From Kitasatospora sp. SolWspMP-SS2h (lineage in GTDB: Bacteria > Actinomycetota > Actinomycetes > Streptomycetales > Streptomycetaceae), in contig NZ_QLLT01000006.1 of the NCBI RefSeq assembly GCF_003259315.1, positions 1 through 64,000 on the forward strand: DNA of 64,000 bases. Direction: 5' to 3'. Below are positions 36,458 to 46,583 of the stretch, in pieces. The position numbers and the translations under genes are program-made. The notes under the pieces were generated by a model that worked only from the letters and a program-made list of their open reading frames with translations, was not told the DNA's origin and ran no database searches. The number at the start of each line of letters is the position of its first letter. The first letter of the stretch is position 1.

Positions 36458-37467
36458 GGCTGGGCCTCCAGGGTCTTCGGGTCTTCGCTCCGCGCGGCGG
36501 TCCGCACCGCCGTGGGCGTGAACTCGCCCTCCGCGGAAGGCGGTTCCTCCCGCGTCGGCGCCGCCGTCCGCAGCACCGGGGTCAGCCCCAGCCGGAAGCG
36601 GACCTTGACGCCCCGGCCGCCGCGCACCGAGGACAGCCGCGGGTTGGTGATCTCGTCGATGCCGAAGTTGATCAGCGCCAGCGCGATGCCGACCAGGGCC
36701 ACCGCCAGCGCCGGCGGCAGGTACCACCACCAGTAGCCGTTGATCGCCGCACCGGACGCCTGCGCCTCGTTGAGCACCGTGCCCCAGGTCACCGAGGCCG
36801 GGCTGATCACGCCGAGCCAGGCCAGCGCGGTGTACGTGCCGATGCCGTAGATCACCGTGAAGATGAACGCCGAGGCCAGGATCGGCAGCAGGTTCGGCAC
36901 CACCTCGAAGAGGATGATCCGCCAGGTGCGCTCGCCGATGACCTTGGACGCCTCGACGTAGTCCTGACCGCGCAGCGCCATCGTCTGGGCCCGCAGCACC
37001 CGGGCGCCCCAGGCCCACGCGGTGACCGCGATCACCGAGCCGATCAGGAACGGGTTCGAGGTCTCCGACGGCGGCAGCGGCTTCATGATCACCATCAGGA
37101 TCAGCAGGCCGGGCAGCGCGAGGAAGATGTTGGTCAGCGCGGAGAGCACCTCGTCGGCCAGCCCGCCCAGGTACCCGGCGGTGACGCCGACCAGGACGGA
37201 CAGCACGTTGGCCAGCGCGCCGGCCAGGAAGGAGATCAGCAGGGTGTCGCGGCCGCCGGACAGCAGCCGGGAGAACAGGTCGTGCTGCTGCTGGTCGGTG
37301 CCGAGCCAGTACTCGGCGGACGGCGGCAGCGGCAGCCCGCTGCTGCGGTTGGCCTGGAAGTCCGGTGTATGCGGGGCGAGCAGCGGACCGACCAGGGCCA
37401 GCAGCAGCAGGACCAGCAGCAGCACCAGGCCGGTGGCCACCTTGCGGGAGCGGAGCATCCGGGGCAT
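36454..37467 (-). CDS. ABC transporter permease (OppC/DppC class)
   Basis: A 337-residue membrane subunit with an N-terminal helix ([18 protein letters not shown]), the [15 protein letters not shown] motif typical of DppC and the EAA coupling loop ([20 protein letters not shown]). Five or six helices. The stop overlaps the GTG of the first ATPase; the start is 3 bases from the end of the other permease gene. The C-terminal ~40 residues are hydrophilic and Glu/Thr-rich, longer than usual. Confidence 0.92.
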   Translation of the reverse strand: MPRMLRSRKVATGLVLLLVLLLLALVGPLLAPHTPDFQANRSSGLPLPPSAEYWLGTDQQQHDLFSRLLSGGRDTLLISFLAGALANVLSVLVGVTAGYLGGLADEVLSALTNIFLALPGLLILMVIMKPLPPSETSNPFLIGSVIAVTAWAWGARVLRAQTMALRGQDYVEASKVIGERTWRIILFEVVPNLLPILASAFIFTVIYGIGTYTALAWLGVISPASVTWGTVLNEAQASGAAINGYWWWYLPPALAVALVGIALALINFGIDEITNPRLSSVRGGRGVKVRFRLGLTPVLRTAAPTREEPPSAEGEFTPTAVRTAARSEDPKTLEAQP

Positions 37468-37470
37468 CGC

Positions 37471-38457
37471 TCAGGCCTCCTTGCGGGCGCGGGGGTCGAG
37501 GGCGACGTAGGCGATGTCCGCGACCAGGTTCACGGCCAGCACGGTGAACACGACGACCAGCAGGATCCCCTGGAGCAGCGGGAAGTCGCCGGTGAGGACG
37601 GCCTGATAGATCTGCCAGCCGACGCCCGGGTAGGTGAAGACGATCTCGGTCACCAGCGAGCCGGTCACCACCAGGCTGATCGACAGCGCGAAGTTGGCGA
37701 TGGTCGGCAGGATCGCGTTGCGCGCGGCGACCGCCGCCACCCGCCACTGCGGCAGGCCCTTCGCCGCGGCGACCAGGACGTAGTCCTCGTCCATCGTGGT
37801 GATCATCAGGTTGCGCATCCCGACCACCCAGCCGGCCAGCGAGGCCAGCACCACGGTCAGCACCGGCAGCGCGCCGTGCTCGACCACGCTGAGCACGAAC
37901 GGGCCGTTCCAGCCGTGCGTCAGGTCGGCGTCCCGGCCGATGTCATAGCCGTTCTGGTAGGGGAAGAGGCCGCCGAAGAAGCCCAGCGTCATCATCACCA
38001 GGAAGGCCAGGATGAAGTACGGCACGGCCTGGAAGAAGGTGGTGGCCGGCAGCAGGCCGTCCAGCAGCCCGCTGCGCTTCCAGCCGATCACGATGCCGCC
38101 CACCGTGCCGACCAGGAAGGCCAGTACGGTCGCCGTGCCGACCAGTCCGAGCGTCCACGGCAGGCTCTCGCCCAGGATGGTCGCCACCGGCGAGGACTGC
38201 GAGGTGGAGACGCCCAGGTCGCCCCGGAGCAGGTGGCCCAGGTACGTCAGGTACTGCGAGGGCAGGCTCGCGTGGCCCCCGCCGTACTGGGCCTCCAGGG
38301 CCTTGATCGCCTCCTGGTCGAGGTTGGCCGAGCGCAGCTTGGACAGCACGTTCTGCAGCGCGCTGCCGGGCAGCAGCCGGGCCAGGAAGAAGTTGGCGGT
38401 CACCGCCGCGAAGCCGGCCAGCAGGTAGAAGCCGAGACGGCGCAGGATCGTTCGCAT
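37471..38457 (-). CDS. ABC transporter permease (OppB/DppB class)
   Basis: A 328-residue membrane subunit. MRTILRRLGFYLLAGFAAV, the SLPWTLGLVGTATVLAFLVG helix, the MDEDYVLVAAAKGLPQWRVA coupling loop and FTYPGVGWQIYQAVLTGDFP are DppB signatures. A periplasmic stretch (about 40-95) is present. It follows the beta-glucosidase gene after 13 bases with RBS GGAG, so it belongs to the same operon. Confidence 0.92.
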   Translation of the reverse strand: MRTILRRLGFYLLAGFAAVTANFFLARLLPGSALQNVLSKLRSANLDQEAIKALEAQYGGGHASLPSQYLTYLGHLLRGDLGVSTSQSSPVATILGESLPWTLGLVGTATVLAFLVGTVGGIVIGWKRSGLLDGLLPATTFFQAVPYFILAFLVMMTLGFFGGLFPYQNGYDIGRDADLTHGWNGPFVLSVVEHGALPVLTVVLASLAGWVVGMRNLMITTMDEDYVLVAAAKGLPQWRVAAVAARNAILPTIANFALSISLVVTGSLVTEIVFTYPGVGWQIYQAVLTGDFPLLQGILLVVVFTVLAVNLVADIAYVALDPRARKEA

Positions 38458-38471
38458 CTGCGGGCGCTCCT

Positions 38472-39971
<1,500 letters not shown>

Positions 39972-39972
39972 G

Positions 39973-39986
39973 TGGGAGCGCTCCCA
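39973..39986 (-). promoter_or_regulatory. CebR operator overlapping the beta-glucosidase ribosome binding site
   Basis: TGGGAGCGCTCCCA, identical to the published CebR consensus, one base from the ATG. Bound repressor would act as a roadblock late in the leader. Confidence 0.88.
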
Positions 39987-40087
39987 TTCGTGGGCGTGAC
40001 GCAAGGCTGCGCTGCGTCGCCGGCCGGGCCGGACGACTGCTGGTGCGGAGGGGGATTTCCGTGGTCCTTCGGCCGGAAGCGCGATAC

Positions 40088-40101
40088 TGGAAGCGCTTCC
40101 A
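40088..40101 (-). promoter_or_regulatory. CebR-type operator near the transcription start of the operon
   Basis: Perfect palindrome TGGAAGCGCTTCCA, just downstream of the predicted promoter. Confidence 0.85.
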
Positions 40102-40114
40102 CGGCCGTGCCGGA

Positions 40115-40144
40115 AGTTTCGGCTGTGTGAGGTCAGGGTGTCAA
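40115..40144 (-). promoter_or_regulatory. Predicted promoter of the beta-glucosidase/importer operon
   Basis: Minus strand: TTGACA (40139-40144), 18-base spacer, GAAACT (40115-40120). The -35 is perfect, the -10 is weak. CebR-type sites lie on both sides. Confidence 0.5.
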
Positions 40145-40174
40145 GGGTGTTGCCCGGGTGAACCGGAAACAATT

Positions 40175-40188
40175 TGGAAGCGCTTCCA
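40175..40188 (-). promoter_or_regulatory. CebR-type operator upstream of the operon promoter
   Basis: Perfect palindrome TGGAAGCGCTTCCA, about 30 bases beyond the -35 box. With the sites at 40088 and 39973 it makes three operators for one operon. Confidence 0.85.
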
Positions 40189-40618
40189 GTCGCCGCGTGC
40201 CCCGCCCCACCTCAACGCCGCCCGCCCCGCCGCCTGCCCGCGCACCACCCCGACGCCCCCACCGCACCCGAACGAATCGCCGCCGCCGGGGCGGGTGGCG
40301 GCAGCCGGGGCCGGGTCGCCGATCCGGCCTCCGCCACACGTCAACGCCGTTCGCCGCGCCCCGTCCTGGCGTTCGCGTCGTCCCCGAACCGCCCGGTGAA
40401 GCCGGGACCTCGCGCCCTTCCCATCCGCCCCTGCGGGTGTCGCCCGGCTCGCGGCGGGTTCGAGCCCCGGCCGGCCGCCGATCGCGCCGCCGAACATCGG
40501 CGCCGTCCGCCGTCCGCCGTCGGCCTTCGGCCTTCGGCCGGAGTCCTGCCCGTGCGTCTGCTGCCGCACCCGACCGGCCCGCCGCCACCGGTGCGGGCGG
40601 CGGGTTCCCTCCCGCCCC
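40189..40618. other. Intergenic stretch between operator region and the LacI gene end
   Basis: No gene seen. It is extremely GC-rich with CGGCCTTCGG repeats near 40528. A hairpin GGCGGG/CCCGCC with 6-base loop (40599-40616) directly after the repressor stop codon is its likely terminator. Confidence 0.5.
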
Positions 40619-41686
40619 TCAGCGGGTCCCGCGGGTCGCGGCCGGGGTGGCGGCCGGGGCCGGGAGGGCGGGGGACGGGGCGGACTCCCGGACGGTCAGT
40701 CGGGTGGGCAGGATCAGCGGGCTCGGGTCCTGGCCGTCGATCGCGCCGACCAGCATCCGGGCCATCTCGTGGCCCAGGGCCCGCACCGGCTGGTGCACCG
40801 TGGTCAGCGGCGGGTTGGTCAGCCGGGCGCTGGCCAGGTCGTCGAACCCGATCACCGCCACGTCCTCGGGCACCCGGCGTCCCCGGCGGCGCAGTTCCCG
40901 GAGCGCCCCGATCGCCATGCCGTCCGAGGCGGCGAAGACCGCGTCCAACTCCGGGTGCGCGTCCAGGAGTCGGGCCATCGCCCGGACGCCGCCCTCCTCC
41001 TGGAAGTCGCCGGAGGCCGCGTCCAGTAGGGGGACGCCGGCCAGCAACAGGCCCTCGGTGAAGCCCTGTCGGCGGGCCGACGAGACCCGCTGGTCCGCCT
41101 GGCCGGTGATCATCACCGGCCGCCGCCGGCCGGTCCGGGCGAAGTGCTCGGCCGCCAGCCGGGCGCCGCCGCGGTTGTCGGCGTCCACGTACCAGCGCGG
41201 CTCGCCGGTCAGCGGCAGGCCGCCGAAGACCACCGGGACGCCGGGTTGTTCGCCCAGCCCGCCCAGCGGGTCGTCGCCGTCCAGCGGCATCAGCATGATG
41301 CCGTCCGCCCGCCGCGAGCGGACCGTCTGCCGCAGGCGTTCCCGGCCGCGCGGGGTGTTGGCCAGCAGCAGGATCAGCTCCAGGTCGGACTGTTCCAGCG
41401 CGGCGCTCACCCCCACCACGACCTCGGCGAAGAAGGGATCGGCGAACAGCCCGGCCTCGTCGCTGGAGGCGGCCAGCACGACCGCGCCGACCTTGCGGGT
41501 GGCCAGCGCCCGCGCGGTCGGGTTGGGGACGTAGCCCAGCTCCTTGACCGCCCGCTCCACCGCCTCCCGCTTCGCCCGACTGACGTGCGGCACGTTGTTG
41601 ATCACGCGCGAGGCGGCGGTACGCGAGACGCCGGCCCGTTCCGCTACTTCGTCGAGGGTCGGCATGCGCCTGGGCGACGGCTCCAT
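40619..41686 (-). CDS. cebR: CebR-like LacI-family repressor of cellulose utilisation
   Basis: A 355-residue LacI/GalR regulator. The HTH and hinge (PTLDEVAERAGVSRTAASRV, then LGYVPNPTARALATRKV) are followed by a periplasmic-binding-like ligand domain with AVFAASDGMAIGALREL and VIGFDDLASARLTNPPLTT. In Streptomyces, CebR is released from TGGGAGCGCTCCCA by cellobiose or cellotriose. Its place between the operator-bearing operon and the cellulase gene makes it the obvious regulator. RBS GAGGAG is 12 bases before the ATG. One imperfect operator lies 110 bases upstream, hinting at weak autoregulation. Confidence 0.88.
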   Translation of the reverse strand: MEPSPRRMPTLDEVAERAGVSRTAASRVINNVPHVSRAKREAVERAVKELGYVPNPTARALATRKVGAVVLAASSDEAGLFADPFFAEVVVGVSAALEQSDLELILLLANTPRGRERLRQTVRSRRADGIMLMPLDGDDPLGGLGEQPGVPVVFGGLPLTGEPRWYVDADNRGGARLAAEHFARTGRRRPVMITGQADQRVSSARRQGFTEGLLLAGVPLLDAASGDFQEEGGVRAMARLLDAHPELDAVFAASDGMAIGALRELRRRGRRVPEDVAVIGFDDLASARLTNPPLTTVHQPVRALGHEMARMLVGAIDGQDPSPLILPTRLTVRESAPSPALPAPAATPAATRGTR

Positions 41687-41798
41687 CGAAACACTTGCTC
41701 CTCGGCTTCACGTGGCGGCGGACACTGCGATGATCCCACGCCCCCGGCCGTCCGGACCGTGACCCACCGGAGCCGACGCCCGCGCACGCCCGGTTTTT

Positions 41799-41814
41799 CC
41801 GGTAGCGCTTCCGG
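41799..41814. promoter_or_regulatory. Imperfect CebR-type site between repressor and cellulase genes
   Basis: CCGGTAGCGCTTCCGG, one symmetric mismatch (T for A) from the palindrome core. The 718-base divergent gap is otherwise free of genes; it holds a small A-rich patch (TGTGAAAAGAAGAACC near 41966). Confidence 0.45.
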
Positions 41815-42100
41815 CCGCCGACCCGCCACCCGCCCCACCCCGGGCGCACCGACCGTCCCGGCCGCCACCCGCCCCCGTCCGTCGCCGGGCCGCCCCGACG
41901 CCCCGACGTGCGGCACCCGGCCCCCTCGGGCCCGCCCCAACCCGCCCCACCCACCGCTCCGAGCTGTGAAAAGAAGAACCACACCACCCCCTGGCTCCCC
42001 TCGGCGGCCACTCCGGACCGCACCTGACCGCCGTCGCGCGGGGCGCCGCCGACCGCCCGCCCATGGCGGCGCCCCCGCCGCCCGGCCGCCCGGCCAGCTC

Positions 42101-42130
42101 TTGACACGTCCGTCGCGCACCCCCCACCAT
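42101..42130 (+). promoter_or_regulatory. Predicted promoter of the GH6 cellulase gene
   Basis: TTGACA (42101-42106), 18-base spacer, CACCAT (42125-42130). It would give an unusually long leader of about 270 bases. Confidence 0.5.
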
Positions 42131-42164
42131 GAGTGCCCACGGCAGCCCGGGCCGGCGACAAAAC

Positions 42165-42178
42165 TGGAAGCGCTTCCA
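42165..42178 (+). promoter_or_regulatory. CebR-type operator of the cellulase gene
   Basis: Perfect palindrome TGGAAGCGCTTCCA about 28-41 bases after the predicted transcript start, a roadblock or promoter-clearance position. Confidence 0.85.
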
Positions 42179-42404
42179 CCCCGCGAGCCTTCCGACGCCC
42201 TGTCGACCGCCCCGCCCGCCCCGTGCCTCCCGCCCGCCCGCGCGCACGTACGCACCGCCGCCCGCACCACCGGCCCGTGCCTCCGGCGGCGCGCCGCCCG
42301 GCCCCGCGTGCCGCCGATCCGCCGGACTCCGGCGCCGGGCACACCCCGCCGCCGGGCACACCCCCACCCACCCCGCCCCACCCCGTACGAAGGAGACCTT
42401 CCCC

Positions 42405-43685
42405 ATGAGCAGAGTGCGACGGTTGCTCGTCCCCGTGGCCTGCGCGGCGCTCGCCTCCGGCGGCCTGGGCGGCGGAGTGGCCGCTGCCGCGTCCGGCACC
42501 GCGGCGGTCGACCACACCCTGCCCGGGAACACCCGCTTCTACGTCGACCCCGAGGCCGGGGCGGCCCGGCAGGCGGTCGCCGACCTCAAGGCGGGCAAGG
42601 TCCAGGACGCCCTGCGGATGGCCCAGTTGGCCAGCTGGCCGCAGGCGATCTGGCTCGACTACGGCACCCCCGCCGAGATCGGGAAGGTCGTCCGGAAGAC
42701 CATGCTGGCGGCCAAGGCCACCGGCACCGTCCCGGTCTTCGTCCTCTACAACGTCACCGGCCGCGACTGCAGCTTCTACTCGGCCGGCGGCGCGGCCGAC
42801 CCGGCGGCGTACCGGGCCTGGGTCCAGGGCGTCGCCGACGGCATCGGCACCGGCCGCGCCGCCGTCATCGTCGAACCCGACGGCCTGGCCCTGCTGCCCA
42901 ATGACTGCCCCGAGGGCGACCCGGACGGCACCCGCACCGAGCAGCGCTACGCCAACATCCGTGCGGCGGTGGACATCATGGAGGCCCAGCCGAAGACCTC
43001 CGTCTACCTCGACGGCGGCAGCAGCAACTGGCAGCCGGTCGGCGAGCTGGCCGGACGGCTGATCAAGGCGAACCTGTCCAAGACCCAAGGCTTCTCGCTG
43101 AACGTCTCCAACTACCAGCCCACCGACCAGCTCAACCGGTACGCCACCTGGGTCTCCACCTGCGTCTGGTACGCCACCGAGGGCCCGGCCGAGGCCCGCG
43201 GCCGGACCGACACCTGCGCCAGCCAGTACTACTCGCCCGCCGCCCCCAACGACGGACAGCCCGGCAACGCCGTCGACTTCGCCGACCCCTCCACCTGGAA
43301 GTGGGTCGACGCCTGGTTCGACCGGACCGTCGGGAAGCCCCCCGTCAAGGACCTCACCCACTACGTCCTGGACAACAGCCGCAACGGCCAGGGCGCCTGG
43401 ATCCCCCCGGCGGGCAAGTACACCGACGCCGAGCCCTGGTGCAACGCCCCCGGCCGCGGCATCGGCGTCCGCCCCACCGCCGACACCGGCCAACCCCTCG
43501 CCGACGCCTACCTCTACGTCAAGACCATCGGCGAATCGGACGGGACCTGCCACCGCGGCACGCCGGGCCCCGCCGACCCCGAGTACGGCAGCGAGGACCC
43601 CGCCGCCGGCGCCTGGTGGCCGGACTTCGCCCACACCCTGGCCCGCAACGCCAACCCCGCCCTCACCTTCAACCTCGGCCGCTAG
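42405..43685 (+). CDS. Secreted GH6 cellulase (endoglucanase/cellobiohydrolase family)
   Basis: A 426-residue secreted enzyme with a signal peptide (RRLLVPVACAALASG, cut near AAAASG) and one GH6 domain. GH6 features: VLYNVTGRDCSFYSAGG with catalytic acid Asp121, the IVEPDGL motif (Asp159), YLDGGSSNW and the paired cysteines of the loops. It attacks beta-1,4-glucan with inversion. No cellulose-binding module is attached, which is unusual for a streptomycete GH6. The ATG follows AAGGAGA. A CebR operator in the leader places it in the same regulon as the importer and beta-glucosidase. Confidence 0.93.
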   Translation: MSRVRRLLVPVACAALASGGLGGGVAAAASGTAAVDHTLPGNTRFYVDPEAGAARQAVADLKAGKVQDALRMAQLASWPQAIWLDYGTPAEIGKVVRKTMLAAKATGTVPVFVLYNVTGRDCSFYSAGGAADPAAYRAWVQGVADGIGTGRAAVIVEPDGLALLPNDCPEGDPDGTRTEQRYANIRAAVDIMEAQPKTSVYLDGGSSNWQPVGELAGRLIKANLSKTQGFSLNVSNYQPTDQLNRYATWVSTCVWYATEGPAEARGRTDTCASQYYSPAAPNDGQPGNAVDFADPSTWKWVDAWFDRTVGKPPVKDLTHYVLDNSRNGQGAWIPPAGKYTDAEPWCNAPGRGIGVRPTADTGQPLADAYLYVKTIGESDGTCHRGTPGPADPEYGSEDPAAGAWWPDFAHTLARNANPALTFNLGR

Positions 43686-43716
43686 GACCGGACTTCGCCC
43701 CCGCCGCGACAACACC

Positions 43717-43765
43717 ACCGGGCCGCCGGATCACCTCCTGGGGGAGGCGCACCCAGCGGCCCGGT
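43717..43765 (+). terminator. Structured terminator after the cellulase gene
   Basis: A 10-bp outer stem ACCGGGCCGC/GCGGCCCGGT (43717-43726 with 43756-43765) encloses an inner CCTCC/GGAGG hairpin. Confidence 0.55.
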
Positions 43766-43789
43766 GCCACTTCTTCCGAGCGGCCCGAC

Positions 43790-44030
43790 CGCCGGAGGAC
43801 GGGGACGCAGGCAGCCCAGCCGTCGGAGTCGCCGCACCGGACGGTGTCGCTCCCGGCAAGCAGGACGACGGCCCCGGTCCGCGGGACGCTCCACCTCCCG
43901 CTGCCGGAAAAACCGGTGGGCCGGGGTACCGCCGTTCACGATGATGTTCCCGACGCGGGCGCTCCCGTCGGTGTGGCCGATCCGCAGGTGGTGGGTGTCA
44001 GGCAGCGAGACGGCGTACTGTCCGGTGCCG
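43790..44030 (-). pseudogene. Decayed carbohydrate-binding module (CBM35-like) of a lost glycoside hydrolase
   Basis: The minus strand reads GTGQYAVSLPDTHHLRIG followed by ARVGNIIVNGGTPAHRF, and after a one-base shift GSGRWSVPRTGAVVLLAGSD, then TVRCGDSDGWAACVPVL. This order closely follows the end of CBM35/CBM6-type modules (xVNGGTxxxxxFxGTGSWSxxxTVxVxVxLxAGxNTVRFGxxxGWAPDxD). No intact frame spans it, and no catalytic domain is found upstream, so it is a relic. It fits the neighbouring polysaccharide-degrading genes. Confidence 0.5.
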
Positions 44031-44134
44031 GCAAGAGCGGGAAGGCGTCACCGTGAGTTCGATCCACCCCTGCTCATTCCACACTCATTTCACATCGCGA
44101 GGCCCAGAGGCACTGCGGCCCACCCCTCTCCACG

Positions 44135-44203
44135 CGTTTCCGCAGGTCAGGAAAGGTCCTGACCTGCGGAAACGATGAGAGATCAAACCGCGTTTCCGCG
44201 GTT
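44135..44203. terminator. Terminator hairpins between relic region and glnA
   Basis: A perfect 18-bp stem with loop AAGG (44135-44174) and a smaller stem AACCGCG/CGCGGTT (44186-44203). The smaller one lies 12 bases from the glnA stop codon. Confidence 0.85.
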
Positions 44204-44214
44204 CGGAGATGGAC

Positions 44215-45627
44215 CTACAGGTCGTAGTACAGCTCGAACTCGTGCGGGTGCGGCCGCAGCGCGATCGGGGCGATCTCGTGGGTGCGCTTGTAGTCGATCC
44301 AGGTCTCGATCAGGTCGGTGGTGAAGACGCCGCCCGCGAGGAGGTACTCGTGGTCGGCCTCCAGGGCGTCGAGGACGGCGCCGAGGGAGGCGGGGACCTG
44401 GGGGACGGCGGCGTGCTCGTCGGGGGCGAGCTCGTAGAGGTCCTTGTCGACGGGCTCCAGCGGCTCGATCTTGTTCTTGATGCCGTCCAGGCCGGCCATC
44501 AGCATGGCGGAGAAGGCCAGGTAGGGGTTGGAGGACGGGTCGGGGGCGCGGAACTCGATGCGCTTGGCCTTGGCGTTGGAGCCGGTGATCGGGATGCGGA
44601 TCGCGGCGGAGCGGTTGCGCTGCGAGTAGACCAGGTTGACCGGGGCCTCGAAGCCGGGCACCAGGCGGTGGTAGGAGTTCACCGAGGGGTTGGTGAAGGC
44701 GAGCAGCGAGGGGGCGTGCTTGAGGATGCCGCCGATGTAGTAGCGGGCGGTGTCGGACAGGCCCGCGTAGCCCTGCTCGTCGTAGAAGAGCGGGGAGCCG
44801 CCGGTCCACAGCGACTGGTGGACGTGCATGCCGGAGCCGTTGTCGCCGAAGATCGGCTTGGGCATGAAGGTGGCGGACTTGCCGGCCCGCCAGGCGACGT
44901 TCTTGATGATGTACTTGAACAGCATCAGGTCGTCGGCGGCGTGCAGCAGGGTGTTGAACTTGTAGTTGATCTCGGCCTGTCCGGCGGTGCCGACCTCGTG
45001 GTGCTGGCGCTCCACCTCCAGCCCGGCCGCGGCGAGTTCGAGGGACATCTCGGCGCGCAGGTCGGCGAAGTGGTCGACCGGCGGGACGGGGAAGTAGCCG
45101 CCCTTGTACTTGACCTTGTAGCCGCGCGCGTCGCCCTCGGCGGAGCCGCTGTTCCAGGCGCCCGCGACCGAGTCGATGTGGTAGTAGGAGGCGTTGGCGG
45201 AGGTCTCGAAGCGGACCGAGTCGAAGACGTAGAACTCGGCCTCGGGCCCGAAGTAGGCGGTGTCGGCGATGCCGGAGGAGGCCAGGTACGCCTCGGCCTT
45301 GCGGGCGACGTTGCGCGGGTCGCGGCTGTAGGCCTCGCCGGTGATCGGGTCCTGGATGAAGAAGTTGATGTTGAGGTGCTTCTCGGCGCGGAACGGGTCC
45401 AGCCGGGCGGTGGCCAGGTCGGGCACCAGGGCCATGTCGGACTCGTGGATGGCCTGGAAGCCGCGGATCGAGGAGCCGTCGAACATCAGGGTCTCGGACG
45501 GGTCGAAGGTGGCGGCCGGGACCGAGAAGTGCTGCAGCACGCCCGGCAGGTCGCAGAACCGCACGTCGACGAACTTGATGTCGTTGTCCGCGATGTACTG
45601 CTTCACCTCGTCGGCGTTGGTGAACAT
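44215..45627 (-). CDS. glnA: Glutamine synthetase type I
   Basis: A 470-residue GSI that condenses glutamate and ammonia with ATP. Signatures include [18 protein letters not shown], the ATP-binding [18 protein letters not shown], and the adenylylation site Tyr398 in [10 protein letters not shown], which GlnE modifies under nitrogen excess. Full length, with no insertion. Two consecutive GlnR boxes and a TATCGT -10 lie upstream, so nitrogen starvation should control it. The following genes (RDD, DUF4191, lipA) match the conserved streptomycete core order. Confidence 0.97.
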   Translation of the reverse strand: MFTNADEVKQYIADNDIKFVDVRFCDLPGVLQHFSVPAATFDPSETLMFDGSSIRGFQAIHESDMALVPDLATARLDPFRAEKHLNINFFIQDPITGEAYSRDPRNVARKAEAYLASSGIADTAYFGPEAEFYVFDSVRFETSANASYYHIDSVAGAWNSGSAEGDARGYKVKYKGGYFPVPPVDHFADLRAEMSLELAAAGLEVERQHHEVGTAGQAEINYKFNTLLHAADDLMLFKYIIKNVAWRAGKSATFMPKPIFGDNGSGMHVHQSLWTGGSPLFYDEQGYAGLSDTARYYIGGILKHAPSLLAFTNPSVNSYHRLVPGFEAPVNLVYSQRNRSAAIRIPITGSNAKAKRIEFRAPDPSSNPYLAFSAMLMAGLDGIKNKIEPLEPVDKDLYELAPDEHAAVPQVPASLGAVLDALEADHEYLLAGGVFTTDLIETWIDYKRTHEIAPIALRPHPHEFELYYDL

Positions 45628-45712
45628 CCGTACTCCTCCTCGGCGTGCACGTCTGAGTCTCCGTCAGGGGCGACAGGAGCCCCGGTGCAGGGGCTCACGA
45701 TAGGAACGACCC

Positions 45713-45750
45713 GTTTCCGGCTCGTGACTCGCTTGTTTCCCACATGTTAA
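45713..45750 (-). promoter_or_regulatory. Double GlnR box of glnA
   Basis: On the minus strand TTAAC-N6-GAAAC-N6-GTCAC-N6-GAAAC, i.e. two a/b half-site pairs with exact 6-base spacings. A -10 like TATCGT (complement of 45698-45703) follows. Confidence 0.88.
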
Positions 45751-45946
45751 CCGGGCCATTCGGGCGGGCGGCAAAGCGGTACGGTTCCGGGCAAATTCCC
45801 GGCCCCGCCGGGCCGTAGATCCGCAACTGGTCCAGACCACTTGTGGCAGTCGGGCGCACCGGGTTCACCCCGACGGGAAACCCGGCGGCGCGCCGCCGCC
45901 CGGGGCCGCCACCGGCCCCGGCCGTAAGCCCGGTTAGGGTGGATTC

Positions 45947-46414
45947 GTGGACACCAGAGAAGCACTCGGATCGTGGATCGACGGCCCGAAGGCGGCCGCC
46001 GAGAAGATGGGCGCCGAATTCGGCTACCGCGGCGAGCGCCTCGGCCTCCCGCGCACCGGGCCCGGTTCGCTGGCCGGCCCCGGCCGCCGGATCGGCGCGC
46101 TGTTCGTCGACGGCTGGCTGGTCAGCCTGGTCGCGTACGGGCTGCTCGCGGGCGGCGAGCGGAGCACCGCCAACCTGTGGACCACCCCGCTGTTCTACGC
46201 GGTGACGGCGCTGTTCCTGGCCACCACCGGCACCACCGTCGGCAAGCGCCTGTTCGGCCTGCGGGTGGTCCGGCTGGACGGCACCCGCGCCACCATCCCG
46301 CAGGTGCTGCTGCGCACCCTGCTGCTCTGCCTGGTCGTCCCGGCCGCCGTCTGGGACCGCGACACCCGCGGCCTGCACGACAAGGCCGTCGGCACCGTCG
46401 AGGTCCGGATCTGA
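45947..46414 (+). CDS. RDD-family membrane protein
   Basis: A 155-residue protein with an N-terminal cytosolic part and three predicted helices (IGALFVDGWLVSLVAYGLLA, LFYAVTALFLATTGTTVG, VLLRTLLLCLVVPAAVW). RDD signatures: GRRIGALFVDGW, TVGKRLFGLRVVRLDG and DTRGLHDKAVGT. Function is not established. The GTG start is 6 bases after TAGGGT (45935-45940), so the mRNA is probably leaderless. It is divergent from glnA. Confidence 0.88.
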   Translation: MDTREALGSWIDGPKAAAEKMGAEFGYRGERLGLPRTGPGSLAGPGRRIGALFVDGWLVSLVAYGLLAGGERSTANLWTTPLFYAVTALFLATTGTTVGKRLFGLRVVRLDGTRATIPQVLLRTLLLCLVVPAAVWDRDTRGLHDKAVGTVEVRI

Positions 46415-46420
46415 GCCGCT

Positions 46421-46501
46421 CCCGGCCGAGCGCCCCGGTAGACGGCCGAGCGTCCCCCCGAGACGGCCAAGTGTCCCCCGAGGCGGCCAAGCGCCCCCCG
46501 A
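46421..46501. repeat. Four 20-21 bp tandem repeats between RDD and DUF4191 genes
   Basis: Units of the form GACGGCCAAGYGTCCCCCGA at about 46421, 46441, 46462 and 46482. A GC-rich imperfect hairpin (46520-46560) follows and should terminate both convergent genes. Confidence 0.8.
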
Positions 46502-46583
46502 GCGGCGCCGGAACATCGAACGGCCCCACTCGCGGAGGGGAACCTCGCGGGCGGGGCCGTGGTGCGGAACGGGGGAGTCGCGC

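Noticed and set aside
40455..40470. GGGTTCGAGCCCC resembling a tRNA T-arm
   Set aside because: No acceptor, D or anticodon stems can be formed with the flanking 70 bases.
43682..43939. An 85-residue minus-strand frame after the cellulase as an intact gene
   Set aside because: Only its first residues resemble a protein family; the rest is out of frame with the CBM-like signal, so it is treated as part of a relic.
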